Shown in pieces: positions 34,856 through 43,966 of a stretch of 64,000 nt of DNA. Origin of the DNA: Roseiarcus sp963813555 (GTDB lineage: Bacteria; Pseudomonadota; Alphaproteobacteria; Rhizobiales; Beijerinckiaceae); the NCBI GenBank assembly GCA_963813555.1, contig CAWEZX010000009.1, positions 367,757 through 431,756 on the forward strand, written 5' to 3'. The notes below the pieces were generated by a model, which searched no databases, was not told the origin of the DNA, and worked only from the letters and a program-made list of their open reading frames with translations. Position 1 is the first letter of the stretch; every line of letters starts with the position of its first letter. Position numbers and translations under genes: made by a program.

Positions 34856-35035
34856 TCAGGGTGTTTCTGTGCCGCGTCCGGGCCGCGCTCGACCCGGCGC
34901 CGCCCCGGTCCTTGGGATGGCGGCGGCCGACGCAGCTCCCGGCGGCGGATTGCTCTGCGCACAGGCTGGCAGAGGCGCGAGCGCGAGAACGAGGGCGACG
35001 CTGATCGAGGCGAAGATTGCGTTGCGCATTATCAT
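34856..35035 (-). CDS. Small exported peptide, Ala/Pro rich
   Basis: A 59-codon frame with a clear Sec signal peptide (MIMRNAIFASISVALVLALA, cleavage likely after ACA) followed by about 34 residues rich in Ala, Pro, Gly and Arg. GTGGGGAA precedes the ATG closely; a second ATG is two codons in. No family is recognised. It lies between the fluoride operon and the IS200 element; confidence rests on the signal peptide and ribosome site only. Confidence 0.45.
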   Translation of the reverse strand: MIMRNAIFASISVALVLALAPLPACAQSNPPPGAASAAAIPRTGAAPGRARPGRGTETP

Positions 35036-35093
35036 TTCCCCACGTTGTTTGCTTGGCCGGCGACGACGCGCGGACGATTGCTAGCGTAAGCGG

Positions 35094-35740
35094 GAGACCC
35101 CCCGGCTCTGCCGGGGTGGCAGTAGAGGTTTGACGTTTCCGGCGGTCCACCGGTGAAGTTCCAACGTGAGCAGCCACTCACACGAAAGGAACTCCACCGA
35201 TGGACGACTACGAGAGCCTAAGCCACACGACATGGACCTGCAAATAATCATGTGGTGTTCATTCCCGAATGTCGGCGCAAGGTGCTGTATCTGGAGCTGC
35301 GACGACACTTGGGCGAAGTTTTGCGCAAGCTTGCGCTTCAGAAGGAAGCGAGGGTCGAGGAAGGGCATCTGATGCCCGATCACGTGCACATGCTGTTGTT
35401 GATTCCGCCGAAATACGCAGTGTCGCGGGTGGTCGGGTACATCAAGGGCAAGAGCGCGATCCACCTGGCCCGGGTATATGGGGAGCGCAAGCGCAACTTC
35501 GTGGGGCAGCACTTCTGGGCGCGGGGGTTCTTCGTCAATACGGTCGGCCGTGACGAGGAGGCCATCCGGGCTTGCATCCGCAACCAAGAGAAGGAAGATC
35601 AGAGGCTCGAACAAATGAACCTCTGGCGCTGAAAAAGCCGCCTTTAGGCGGCTCCAAACATCAAGGGCCGCGTCAGCGACCCTCCTACCGCTTTGAGCGG
35701 TTCAAATCCTAAAGCCCCCGGCTTTGCCGGGGGATACTTA
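35094..35740 (+). mobile_element. IS200/IS605-family element
   Basis: A roughly 650-bp unit with a single tnpA frame. The left end carries a CCCCCGGCTCTGCCGGGG hairpin (about 35097-35115), the right end a CCCCCGGCTTTGCCGGGGG hairpin (35714-35732), the imperfect palindromes that Y1 transposases recognise. There are no terminal inverted repeats or target duplication, as normal for the family. A further hairpin (35636-35653) follows tnpA. The exact ends are approximate. Confidence 0.8.
35200..35632 (+). pseudogene. tnpA: IS200-type Y1 transposase, frameshifted
   Basis: A TnpA of about 143 residues if repaired. The ATG at 35200 starts MDDYESLSHTTWTCK, then a TAA appears. Removing one A near 35245 restores the conserved TWTCKYHVVFIPECRRK. 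The HUH motif (MPDHVHMLLLIPP) and KGKSAIHLA and FWARGFFVNTVG segments, the last near the catalytic Tyr helix, follow in the second frame. The break prevents translation from the normal start, so this copy is inactive unless the base is a sequence error. Confidence 0.8.
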
Positions 35741-35758
35741 CTCGTCAGTCCGGCGCGC

Positions 35759-37669
35759 TCAACCTTCAACCTCGGCGACCCAGACCTGCAACGAGCCGGG
35801 CCCGCGATTGGCCCACAGATAATAGGGGAGAGCGACGAGTGGAGCGTCGCGGGCCGCGGGCGGATCAGTCGAGTAGAGCGCGCTGGCTTGCCTACCGGGA
35901 ACGAGCCTCTTCGCGTTTGCTTTCAGCGTCATGACGCCGCCGAACAGATCCGGCCTCGATTCGGGGTCGAGCGGCGCTGAGCGCGGCAGCGCCAGAGTCT
36001 GAACCGACCCGCCAGGATTGTCAGCCTCCTCGACGCAATAGATCAATGGACCGCGCCTGAGCGCCGCGCGTCCGACATCCATGCGCACGTTCGGATGGGC
36101 GTAGAGCCGCTCGGCCGGCATCTCGAGAGCGAGCGTCACCGCGTCGCCCTTGCGCCAGGTTCGGCGGATGGTCGCATAGCCGTTCACGGGCGGGAGCACG
36201 ATCGGCTCGCCGTTGACGGCCGCAGTCGCGCCCTTCGCCCAGCCGGGAATGCGCAGCTTGAGATCGAAGGCCGCCGGCGCTTCTGGATCGATTTCAATCC
36301 GGACCTCGCCTGACCAGGGATAGGCGCTGCTCTCGTTGAGCGCGACTTTGACGTCGGCCAAAGTCACTGTCGTTTCGAACCCGCCGTAGAGGTGGAAGGC
36401 GACGCCGTCCTCGCGCGTCGAGAGCGCATAGCCGGCCACCGACGCGACGAGGCGGGACACATTCATCGTGCAGCAGGGGCAGACGTGCCAATCCCACCGC
36501 CGATGCTGGCCGCGGCTCTCCAGCGGATTGGAATAGAAGTAATGCGTCCCGTCGCGCGCGAGCCCGGTCAGCGCGCCATTGAAGAGCGCAAGCTCCATCA
36601 CATCGGCGTAGCGGCCATCGAGATCAAGATGCAGTATGCGGTGGGCCCAGAAGATGAGCGCGACCGAGGCGCAGGTCTCGGCGTAAGCGGTTTCGTTGGG
36701 CAGATCGTAAGGCTCGGTGAAGCCCTCGTTGGTCTCTTTCGGTCCAAGACCGCCCGTCACGTACATCTGCGCGGTGGTCACGTCGCGCCACAGCGCCTCG
36801 CAGGCGCGTTTCAGACCCTCATCGCCAAGCTCGAGCGAAAGGTCGGCCATCGCTGAGGCCATATACATGGCTCGCACAGCATGGCCCACGACTTGAGTCT
36901 GCTCGCGTACAGGGATGTGCGACTGGTTGTACTCATAGGTTCCAGCCCAGTAGCTCGCGGGATCCTCGCCCCGCGGCAGCGCTTCCTCGGTGAAATAGTG
37001 CGGCTGGCTACCCCGCTCGTCGATGAAATAGGCCGCAAGATCGAGGCGGCGACGGTCGCCGGTCAGCCGGTAAAGTTTGACCAGCGCGAGCTCGATCTCC
37101 TGATACCCCGGATAACCGCGCTTCTGTCCCGGACCGCGGCCGAACGTCGCGGCGATGTGATCGATGTAGCGCTCCATGATGTCGAGCATTTTCCGCCGTC
37201 CAGTGGCTCGAAAGTAGGCGACGGCGCCTTCGAGCAGATGCCCGGCATTGTAGAGCTCGTGGTTGTCGCGCAGGTTCGTCCAGCGCTTTTCAGGCTCGCG
37301 CCCGTTGTACCAGCAGTTGAGATAGCCATCGGGCGACTGCGCGCGCGCAAGGTCGTCGACGATGGCGTCAATCCTCGCCTCAACGTCGGGATCGCTCCGA
37401 TGGGCGAGCGCGTAAGCAGCCGCCTCGATCCACTTGCCGACATCAAAATCCCAGAACACCTGCATGGTGAAGTTATGACGGTTCCACGGGATGGTGAGCG
37501 GGGAAATCGGCTTCGGGAGCTTGAGCGAATCGAGGATGCCCACCTCTTCGAGTTTAGCGTGCTGGCTCGGAATCGTATGCTTGAGCACGGTATCGAGCCG
37601 CTTGCGCCAGAACGGGCTCGTGATACGGACATCCGCAAGCGGGATCGCGGAATAGGCGCGCTCGGTCAT
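35759..37669 (-). CDS. GH127 beta-L-arabinofuranosidase-like glycoside hydrolase
   Basis: A 636-residue DUF1680/GH127 enzyme. The (alpha/alpha)6 barrel opens with ITSPFWRKRLDTVLKHTIP. The Cys-Glu zinc/catalytic site is visible: ETAYAETCASVALIFWAHR near residue 324 and CPCCTMNVSRL near 394, matching the Glu and three Cys of the characterised beta-L-arabinofuranosidase HypBA1. No signal peptide, so it acts on imported sugar. The ATG overlaps the LacI-type gene stop (ATGA). It is the last gene of the minus-strand arabinoside operon. Confidence 0.92.
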   Translation of the reverse strand: MTERAYSAIPLADVRITSPFWRKRLDTVLKHTIPSQHAKLEEVGILDSLKLPKPISPLTIPWNRHNFTMQVFWDFDVGKWIEAAAYALAHRSDPDVEARIDAIVDDLARAQSPDGYLNCWYNGREPEKRWTNLRDNHELYNAGHLLEGAVAYFRATGRRKMLDIMERYIDHIAATFGRGPGQKRGYPGYQEIELALVKLYRLTGDRRRLDLAAYFIDERGSQPHYFTEEALPRGEDPASYWAGTYEYNQSHIPVREQTQVVGHAVRAMYMASAMADLSLELGDEGLKRACEALWRDVTTAQMYVTGGLGPKETNEGFTEPYDLPNETAYAETCASVALIFWAHRILHLDLDGRYADVMELALFNGALTGLARDGTHYFYSNPLESRGQHRRWDWHVCPCCTMNVSRLVASVAGYALSTREDGVAFHLYGGFETTVTLADVKVALNESSAYPWSGEVRIEIDPEAPAAFDLKLRIPGWAKGATAAVNGEPIVLPPVNGYATIRRTWRKGDAVTLALEMPAERLYAHPNVRMDVGRAALRRGPLIYCVEEADNPGGSVQTLALPRSAPLDPESRPDLFGGVMTLKANAKRLVPGRQASALYSTDPPAARDAPLVALPYYLWANRGPGSLQVWVAEVEG

Positions 37670-38750
37670 AGTTGTTTTCCCCTATCGGCGCGCCGATGCG
37701 CCCCGCATGATTCGCGAATGACGAGGGAGCAGGGCAATCGGCGCACGCCTTTCAGCGCGCGGCCTCCCATCATCTCCAAGAGCAAGGCGCCGGCCTCGCG
37801 ACCCAAGGCCTCAAGGTTCATGTCGACGCTGGTGAGCGCGGGCCGGGCCGCATCCGTCATCACACCCCAATTGTCGAAGCCGACTACGGCGACGTCAGCC
37901 GGAACGTCGAACCCCATGTCGCGCAACGCGTCCAGCGCGCCGCGCCCGATCTGATCGTTGCCGCAAAAAAGCGCGTCCGGCGCGTCACGCGGCGCGACAT
38001 GAGATTTTGCGCGACCTCGCGTCCCCAGGCTTCGGACCATTGGCCGGGGCGGCAATCGCCGGCGCTCGTTTTCAGCCCCGCCTTGGCGAGCGCCTTGCGC
38101 CATCCCAGTTCGCGCAAGCGAACCGCCTCGAACCGTTCCGGCCCGGTGATATGGGCGATGCGTCTTCGGCCAAGAGCGGCGAGATGCTCGACGGCAAGCC
38201 TTGCGCCACCCTCGTCGTCCGGCAACAGGCAAAGCGCGTCCAGGTTCTCGACCTGGGAGAAGACATAGATCACCGGCAGGCCGCGCGCGGCCGGCTCGAT
38301 CGGCGCGCGCCGGTCGGCCCGCCGTGCCGTGACGACAAGGCCATCGACCCGTTTGCCGAGGAGTTGATCGATATGGCGGCGCTCGCGCGCGGGATCGTCG
38401 GTGGCGTTGCACATGAAGACCGCAATGCCATGATCGAACAGGCGCCGCTCGAGAGCCTCGACAATCGGAAACGCGAAGCGGCCGAAGCTATCGTTGGAGA
38501 GAATGCCAACCGTCATCGAGCGCGCCCGATGCAGGCTTTGCGCGAGATCGTTCGGCCGATAGTCGATTGCCTTGGCGACCTTGAGAACCCTGGCGCGCGT
38601 TTCGGCGCTGAGCCGCCCATTGGCGTTGAGCGCTTTCGAGACGGTTCCGATCGACACGCCGGCGAGCCGAGCGACGTCGCGGATTGTCCGGGCTCCGGGC
38701 GCGAAGTCGTCGTCGCCGGATTGCGCGCTATTCGAGGGACGGTCGTTCAT
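37666..38750 (-). pseudogene. LacI-family transcriptional regulator, frameshifted
   Basis: The first frame holds the helix-turn-helix and hinge (TIRDVARLAGVSIGTVSKAL, residues about 24-43) and most of the sugar-binding domain. Near 37987 it loses the family pattern, and another frame continues DAPDALFCGNDQIGRGALDA, VAVVGFDNWGVM and the C-terminal PALTSVDMNLEALG. One added base there would restore the protein at about 360 residues. It overlaps the permease remnant upstream and GH127 downstream by ATGA junctions and probably regulated the arabinoside genes. A real mutation and a sequence error are both possible. Confidence 0.8.
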
Positions 38751-39092
38751 TTGACCGCGCCCGAAAGCAGGCCAGAGATATAGTAGCGCTGCAAGGCGAG
38801 GTAGACGGCGAGACAGGGAATGATCGAGATGATGACGCTCGCCTGTAGCGCGCCCCAGTCCACGGCGCCGAATTTTCCTGCTCTCACGCTCACCAGTAAA
38901 ATGGGGACGGTGAACGACGTATTCCGATTCATGAAAATGAGCGCGGCGAGAAACTCGTTCCAGGAATTGATGAACGCGAACAGCGCAACCGTCACCAAGC
39001 CGGGGACCGCGAGGGGTAAGAAGATTCGGGTGAGGCGCTGCCAAGTCGAGCATCCGTCAACCACCGCGGCCTCCTCGAGTCTGGAGCGCCCC
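38747..39092 (-). pseudogene. Sugar ABC permease (MalG-type), C-terminal fragment
   Basis: About 115 codons encode the EAA loop (LEEAAVVDGCSTWQRLTRIF) and last two membrane helices (PLAVPGLVTVALFAFINSW and the WGALQASVIISIIP region) of a carbohydrate permease that should be about 280 residues. The GH2 stop codon lies just upstream at 39101, so the first two thirds were deleted. Its stop still overlaps the LacI start. It differs from the intact MalG-type gene at 43963, so it came from a second transporter. Confidence 0.8.
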
Positions 39093-39100
39093 GCGGCCGC

Positions 39101-41788
39101 TCAGCTCTCCGCCAGCGCTTTCAGGAGATGTGGCGCGAGCGGATTTGTCTGCGCTCGAGGCGAGGTTAGGTCGAACGTCGACACGGTAAGCCAAGCCTTG
39201 CCCAGGAAGCTGCGCTTCACAAACGCGGCAGCGAGATGCAACCACCCGACCGCGACTCCAGAATCGACCAATCCGCCAAAGGCGGTGGAGGGAAAGCCGG
39301 TCAGCACATGATTAGGCAATAGCCCGGTCCAATGTTCGTCGAGCATGGGCCCGCCGGGCAGGCCCGACCATGGGCCCTCCGTGCGCCGCCATGTGAACGC
39401 GCCCATCCATTGTCCATCCCAGGGTGTGCCGGCCCGGTCCCTCAGCAGCATCGATGGGAAGTTGTGCCGGTCGTTGAGCGGCAGCTTCCGTTGCGGGTCG
39501 ACCAGCGCGTCGGCGGAATTGGCGACGAGCACAACCTTGCGCCCGGCGATGAGCAATGTGCGGACCGCGGTCGTCAGCCGTGTCGCGAGAAGAACATCGG
39601 CTTGCTCGGCGGTTGCGGCGCGATTCGGCCAGCCGATCGTGGCGAGCGCGCTCGAAGCCGCGCTGTCGATGGGGAACAGCCCGGGCGCCTCGCCGCCGAA
39701 CGGCGGGACGACGCAGAGTTCAAGCGCGTTGCGCGACAGGACGCGCCCCTTGCTGTCGCGCGCCTCGAGCTCAAGCGGAATGAGCGCGATCGCGTCAGTG
39801 GCTCTAGCGGAGAGCGCGATGGTCGTCGGATTGGGCCCAAGCGGGGCCTCGCCGGTCTCAGGGCCGAAGCGCCATTTGAGCCGCGCGCCGTCGGACGGCT
39901 CGGCCGCGCCTGCGAGCCGCACGGAAACTTCAAAGCGCTCGCCGGTTCGAACCGCGGTGCGTGCCGTCTGCGCGATGATGAGCCACGGCCGCTGCAGGTT
40001 GGCGAGCCGCTCCGCGAAGGCGCGCGGGCGATTGTGAACGTCCATGAGGCCGTTCGATTCCCACTGCACATCGTTGAGCTCGGTGATGACATAGCCGGAT
40101 ATCGTCCGTTCACAACGCAGCATCTCGATCTGATGTTTAAGCGCGCGATACTGAAGCTCCTGCGCGGCGCTCACGAAGCCGTCCAGGTCGCCGAAGATTG
40201 GCGCAAGCTGCGCGTCGCGAAAGCGCGTTTCCAGCCCATGCGGATAGGCCGCGCCGAGGTTCCAGTCGTGCCCGCTTTCGAACCACGACGGCTCGCTTCC
40301 GTCCCTCTCCAGGATCTCGCGCGGATGAGGCAGGCCCCATACGCCGAACTCCGAGCAGATCAGCGGCTCGTCGCCGCGCCGTTCAGCGTCGCCATGGGGC
40401 GAGAAGGTCCAGGCGGCGCGGCCCGCGAAGGCGCGCGTCGTCGCTGCGAAAGCCTCGTTCTGATGCGGGAAGCCGTTATACCAATGGAAGTCCTCGATGT
40501 CGGTCTTGAGGTGGAAATTGCGCGGAAAGCAGGGGGAGTTGTCGACGAGCAGGCTGTTGGGAATCAGCGTCTTCGCCCAATCGAAGGTCTCGATCAGCCA
40601 GCGCCGGTCGTCCGGATTGTCGTCGAGATCAATACCCCAGCCCTCGTTGAACAGCGTCCAGATTGCGATCGAGGGATGATGCCCGTGCGTTAAAACCGAC
40701 GTCCGGAACACGCGACGCAAGTCCCCGCGCGTCGTCGGCGCGAGGAACTGCATGTAGGGCATGTCGAGCCAGACGATGAGACCGAGCCGATCGGCGAGAT
40801 CGAAATAGAGCCGGTCAGGAATCTTGACGTGGCAGCGCAGGGTGTTGAGCCCCATCGCCTTGGCGTTGGCGAAACGCTGCTCGAGAAACTGCGGATTGGG
40901 TGGGCGACATTCCTCCTCAGGGCGCCAATCCTGATCGAGGGCGCCGGACATATAGAAAGGTTGGCCATTCAGGAAAAGCCGGCCGTCCTTCGCTTCGAAT
41001 TGCCGAAAGCCGACGACCCTCTCGATCGCATCGACAGTCACGTCGCCAACGATGAGTTCGACAACGAGAACGTAAAGGTTGGGCGCGTCCGGCGACCATG
41101 GCTCGGCCTCGGGAAGGGCGAGCGACGCTTCGAATCGTTCCGATCGGAAATGATAAACTAGGCGCGCGACGAATTCGCCGCTGCGCGACAGAGTTGCCTG
41201 CAGAGTCGTCGCAGCGGCGGCGCGCGATAACTGGCCACTCATCGACACAACGCCCGTCTTGAGGTCGAACGATGTTCGCACGCAGTCTTTGGCGATGTGG
41301 ATTGGGTCTCGCGCCTCCAAACGCGCCGACTTCCAGATTCCGCCTCGGGCCCCGTACCAGTCCTGCTTGCCGGCGAGCGATTGGCTGAAGCGGCCGCCAT
41401 TGCGGTCGTCGGGCACCCGCGCATCGACGCCGAGCACGAACGAGGTTTTGTCGCCAAGCGCCTCGGTCAGATCGACCTCGATCGGAGTCCAGCCGTCGCC
41501 GTGAACGGCGACCGCCACGTCGTCGACCAGGATCACCGACTCGTGGAAGATTCCTTCCATGATGAGATGGATGCTTTTGTCCGCCCATTCCGTCGGGATT
41601 TGGACGCTGCGCCGATAGCGTCCGGTCCCCTGCGCGTTGCGCAGCGCGGGAAATTGCGCCTGCCAGATCCCGGGCGTGCGGATTGTATGGCCCTCGCCGT
41701 CGAGGCGCGCCGTTGGACCTTCGAATTCGAAGTCCCAGAGGCCATCGAGCGTCAGCGTTGGGCGGCGACCCGCAGTGTCAGCGTCCAT
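39101..41788 (-). CDS. Glycoside hydrolase family 2 protein
   Basis: An 895-residue GH2 enzyme. The N-terminal sugar-binding jelly roll starts at LDGLWDFEFEGP, then the immunoglobulin-like domain, then the TIM barrel with LNTLRCHVKIPDRLYFDLAD. The acid/base Glu is in WTLFNEGWG near residue 381 and the likely nucleophile Glu in LICSEFGVWG near 480. No signal peptide. GH2 includes beta-galactosidases, beta-mannosidases, beta-glucuronidases and alpha-L-arabinopyranosidases; the arabinoside neighbours make side-chain removal plausible. Divergent from the ArsR-like gene. Confidence 0.9.
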   Translation of the reverse strand: MDADTAGRRPTLTLDGLWDFEFEGPTARLDGEGHTIRTPGIWQAQFPALRNAQGTGRYRRSVQIPTEWADKSIHLIMEGIFHESVILVDDVAVAVHGDGWTPIEVDLTEALGDKTSFVLGVDARVPDDRNGGRFSQSLAGKQDWYGARGGIWKSARLEARDPIHIAKDCVRTSFDLKTGVVSMSGQLSRAAAATTLQATLSRSGEFVARLVYHFRSERFEASLALPEAEPWSPDAPNLYVLVVELIVGDVTVDAIERVVGFRQFEAKDGRLFLNGQPFYMSGALDQDWRPEEECRPPNPQFLEQRFANAKAMGLNTLRCHVKIPDRLYFDLADRLGLIVWLDMPYMQFLAPTTRGDLRRVFRTSVLTHGHHPSIAIWTLFNEGWGIDLDDNPDDRRWLIETFDWAKTLIPNSLLVDNSPCFPRNFHLKTDIEDFHWYNGFPHQNEAFAATTRAFAGRAAWTFSPHGDAERRGDEPLICSEFGVWGLPHPREILERDGSEPSWFESGHDWNLGAAYPHGLETRFRDAQLAPIFGDLDGFVSAAQELQYRALKHQIEMLRCERTISGYVITELNDVQWESNGLMDVHNRPRAFAERLANLQRPWLIIAQTARTAVRTGERFEVSVRLAGAAEPSDGARLKWRFGPETGEAPLGPNPTTIALSARATDAIALIPLELEARDSKGRVLSRNALELCVVPPFGGEAPGLFPIDSAASSALATIGWPNRAATAEQADVLLATRLTTAVRTLLIAGRKVVLVANSADALVDPQRKLPLNDRHNFPSMLLRDRAGTPWDGQWMGAFTWRRTEGPWSGLPGGPMLDEHWTGLLPNHVLTGFPSTAFGGLVDSGVAVGWLHLAAAFVKRSFLGKAWLTVSTFDLTSPRAQTNPLAPHLLKALAES

Positions 41789-41824
41789 TAGAGACTCCGA
41801 AATGAGGGGGACCCGGCCGTCGCA

Positions 41825-41861
41825 GGCTTATCAAAACATCCGAAAACCTGATACACAAGCC
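41825..41861. promoter_or_regulatory. Dyad between the GH2 and ArsR-like genes
   Basis: GGCTTATCA (41825-41833) and TGATACACAAGCC (41849-41861) contain two nested inverted pairs, GGCTT/AAGCC and TATCA/TGATA, around a 15-base A-rich centre. It lies in the 95-base gap between two divergent genes, where an operator for the ArsR-like or LacI-like regulator would be expected. No proof of binding. Confidence 0.4.
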
Positions 41862-41883
41862 CTGAGGGCGAACGGGGCGGAGA

Positions 41884-42807
41884 ATGTCGCGCAATTTCCT
41901 GGTGATTGATCCCACGGAGCGGCCGGATGTGTTGCGCGGGTTGGCCTCGCCGGCGCGAGCGCGAATTTTGCGGCTGCTGCATCGTCGCCCTGGCGTCAAT
42001 GTCAACGACATCGCCGAGGCGCTCAACCTTCCGCAATCGACCGTCTCGTCCAATCTGCAAATCCTCGACAGCGCTGGGCTCATTCGGACGGAGACGCAGA
42101 AGGGTCGGAAGGGCCATCAGAAGCTCTGCTTCGCCGCCTTCGACGAGGTGCTGGTGATGCTCCGCGACGATGTCAGCGGCGTCAACGCCAACGCTATTGA
42201 GGTGGCGATGCCGATCGGGCTCTACACCAGCTGCGAAGTGAGCGCCCCTTGCGGTCTCTGCTCGCCGCGCGGGATCATTGGTCTCCTCGACGTGCCAGGG
42301 ACCTTCCTCGATCCCGACCGAATGAATGCGGGACTCATGTGGTTCACGCGCGGCTTCGTGGAGTACCAATTTCCCAATAACGCCCGGCACGTCGGCAAGA
42401 CCGTCACCGCGTTGGAACTCTCGCTCGAACTGTCCTCCGAGGTTCCCGGGACTGCGTCCGACTGGCCATCCGACATCACCGTTACGATCAATGGCCGCGA
42501 GCTTGGCGTCTGGACCAGCCCCGGCGATTTCGGCGATCAGCGCGGCCTTTATACGCCCGACTGGTGGAAACTGAAGGGCAGCCAGTACGGCATGTTGAAG
42601 AGCTGGAGGGTCACGCCTGACGGCGCGTTTGTCGACGGTGTGAGAATCTCTTCGCTGACTTCGAAGGATCTTCACTTGTCCGCCCACCATTCGGTTCGGG
42701 TGAGGATCGAAGTCAAGCCGGATGCGCGCCATCCCGGCGGCGTCAACATCTTCGGCCGCGGGTTCGGCAATTACGATCAGGACATCGTGCTGAGAACTCA
42801 CGACTGA
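41884..42807 (+). CDS. ArsR-type regulator with large C-terminal domain
   Basis: A 307-residue protein, three times the length of a normal ArsR repressor. Residues 15-85 form the winged helix (LASPARARILRLLHRRPGVN, then NDIAEALNLPQSTVSSNLQIL). The C-terminal 220 residues are strand-rich, with YTSCEVSAPCGLCSP near 115 and repeated Asp-Gly turns, resembling a jelly-roll sugar-binding module rather than a metal site; similar proteins occur beside glycoside hydrolase genes. It is divergent from GH2 and convergent with the sugar ABC operon, so it probably senses a sugar of this pathway. Confidence 0.75.
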   Translation: MSRNFLVIDPTERPDVLRGLASPARARILRLLHRRPGVNVNDIAEALNLPQSTVSSNLQILDSAGLIRTETQKGRKGHQKLCFAAFDEVLVMLRDDVSGVNANAIEVAMPIGLYTSCEVSAPCGLCSPRGIIGLLDVPGTFLDPDRMNAGLMWFTRGFVEYQFPNNARHVGKTVTALELSLELSSEVPGTASDWPSDITVTINGRELGVWTSPGDFGDQRGLYTPDWWKLKGSQYGMLKSWRVTPDGAFVDGVRISSLTSKDLHLSAHHSVRVRIEVKPDARHPGGVNIFGRGFGNYDQDIVLRTHD

Positions 42808-42847
42808 AGTCGTGAGCGCTGGAAGGACATCGCCGCGATCGCGCTGG

Positions 42848-43966
42848 TCAGAGCGCCGCCCCGGTCTCGCCGAACAGGCGCGCATGGCTGTTGTTGAGCC
42901 TGAGGCCAACGGCTTGACCCGACTTCGCGTCGACGTCCCCCCCGCCCTCGACGATCAATTGACCGGCCGGCGTATCGACGTAGAGGATCGTCGAATTGCC
43001 GAGATGCTCGATGATCGCGATTGCGCCGGTAAATGCGGCGTGCGGATCGTTTGGATCGACGATAATGAGGTGCTCGGGCCGCACGCCCAGCTCGGCCGAG
43101 CCGGCGCTGGCGCTCGTATTTATGCCGACCTCGGCCGTTCGCCCGCCTGGCAGAACGACGCTGGCCGTTCGGCCGTTCATGGCGGCGATGTCGACGCCGA
43201 AAAAGTTCATGCCCGGCGAGCCGATGAAGGCCGCGACGAACTTGTTCGCCGGCGCGTTGTAGAGCTCAAGCGGCGAGCCAACCTGCGAAACGATTCCCTT
43301 GTCGAGAACGACGATCTTGTCGGCGAGAGTCATCGCCTCCGTCTGGTCGTGCGTCACATAGATCATCGTCGTGCCGAGCTCGGCGTGAAGCTTCGCCAGC
43401 TCAAGGCGCATCTGCACGCGCAATTTGGCGTCGAGGTTGGACAACGGCTCGTCGAACAGGAAAACCTCGGGCTTGCGGACGAGGGCCCGGCCGATCGCGA
43501 CCCGTTGACGCTGGCCGCCCGAAAGCTCGGCCGGGCGACGGTCGAGATAGGGCTCGAGCTGCAGGATGCGCGCGACCTCGAGCGCTCGCTCGTTTTGCAG
43601 TTTTCTCGGCTGGCCGGCGACGGAAAGCGAGAAGGCGATGTTTTGCCGCACCGTCATATGCGGGTAGAGGGCGTAGGATTGGAACACCATGGTGATGCGT
43701 CGCTTCGCCGGCGGCACGTCGGTCACGTCGGTGTTGTCGATGAAGCACTGGCCGGCAGTGATATCCTCAAGTCCGGCGATCATCCTGAGCAGCGTCGACT
43801 TGCAGCAGCCGGACGGGCCGAGCAGCGCCGTGAACGAGCCTTTGTCGACCTTGAGGCTGAGATCGGAGATCGCGGTGACCGCGCCGTAGCGCTTCGTCAC
43901 CCGCCGCAATTCGACATGGGGCGCGGCGGCGGTCTCGCTCCCGCTCGTTGCGCCAGCGGCGCTCAT
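42848..43966 (-). CDS. Sugar ABC transporter ATPase (UgpC/MsmK type), altered Walker A
   Basis: A 372-residue ATPase with the MalK-type C-terminal TOBE domain. Walker A reads GPSGCCKS at residues 50-57: Cys55 replaces the Gly that precedes the catalytic Lys in nearly all family members (GPSGCGKS). One G-to-T change explains it. Signature LSGGQRQRVAIGRAL, Walker B VFLFDEPLSNLDAK and switch YVTHDQTEAM are normal. The ATG overlaps the upstream permease stop (ATGA). It would energise uptake through the two permeases upstream; whether it still hydrolyses ATP is doubtful. Confidence 0.9.
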   Translation of the reverse strand: MSAAGATSGSETAAAPHVELRRVTKRYGAVTAISDLSLKVDKGSFTALLGPSGCCKSTLLRMIAGLEDITAGQCFIDNTDVTDVPPAKRRITMVFQSYALYPHMTVRQNIAFSLSVAGQPRKLQNERALEVARILQLEPYLDRRPAELSGGQRQRVAIGRALVRKPEVFLFDEPLSNLDAKLRVQMRLELAKLHAELGTTMIYVTHDQTEAMTLADKIVVLDKGIVSQVGSPLELYNAPANKFVAAFIGSPGMNFFGVDIAAMNGRTASVVLPGGRTAEVGINTSASAGSAELGVRPEHLIIVDPNDPHAAFTGAIAIIEHLGNSTILYVDTPAGQLIVEGGGDVDAKSGQAVGLRLNNSHARLFGETGAAL

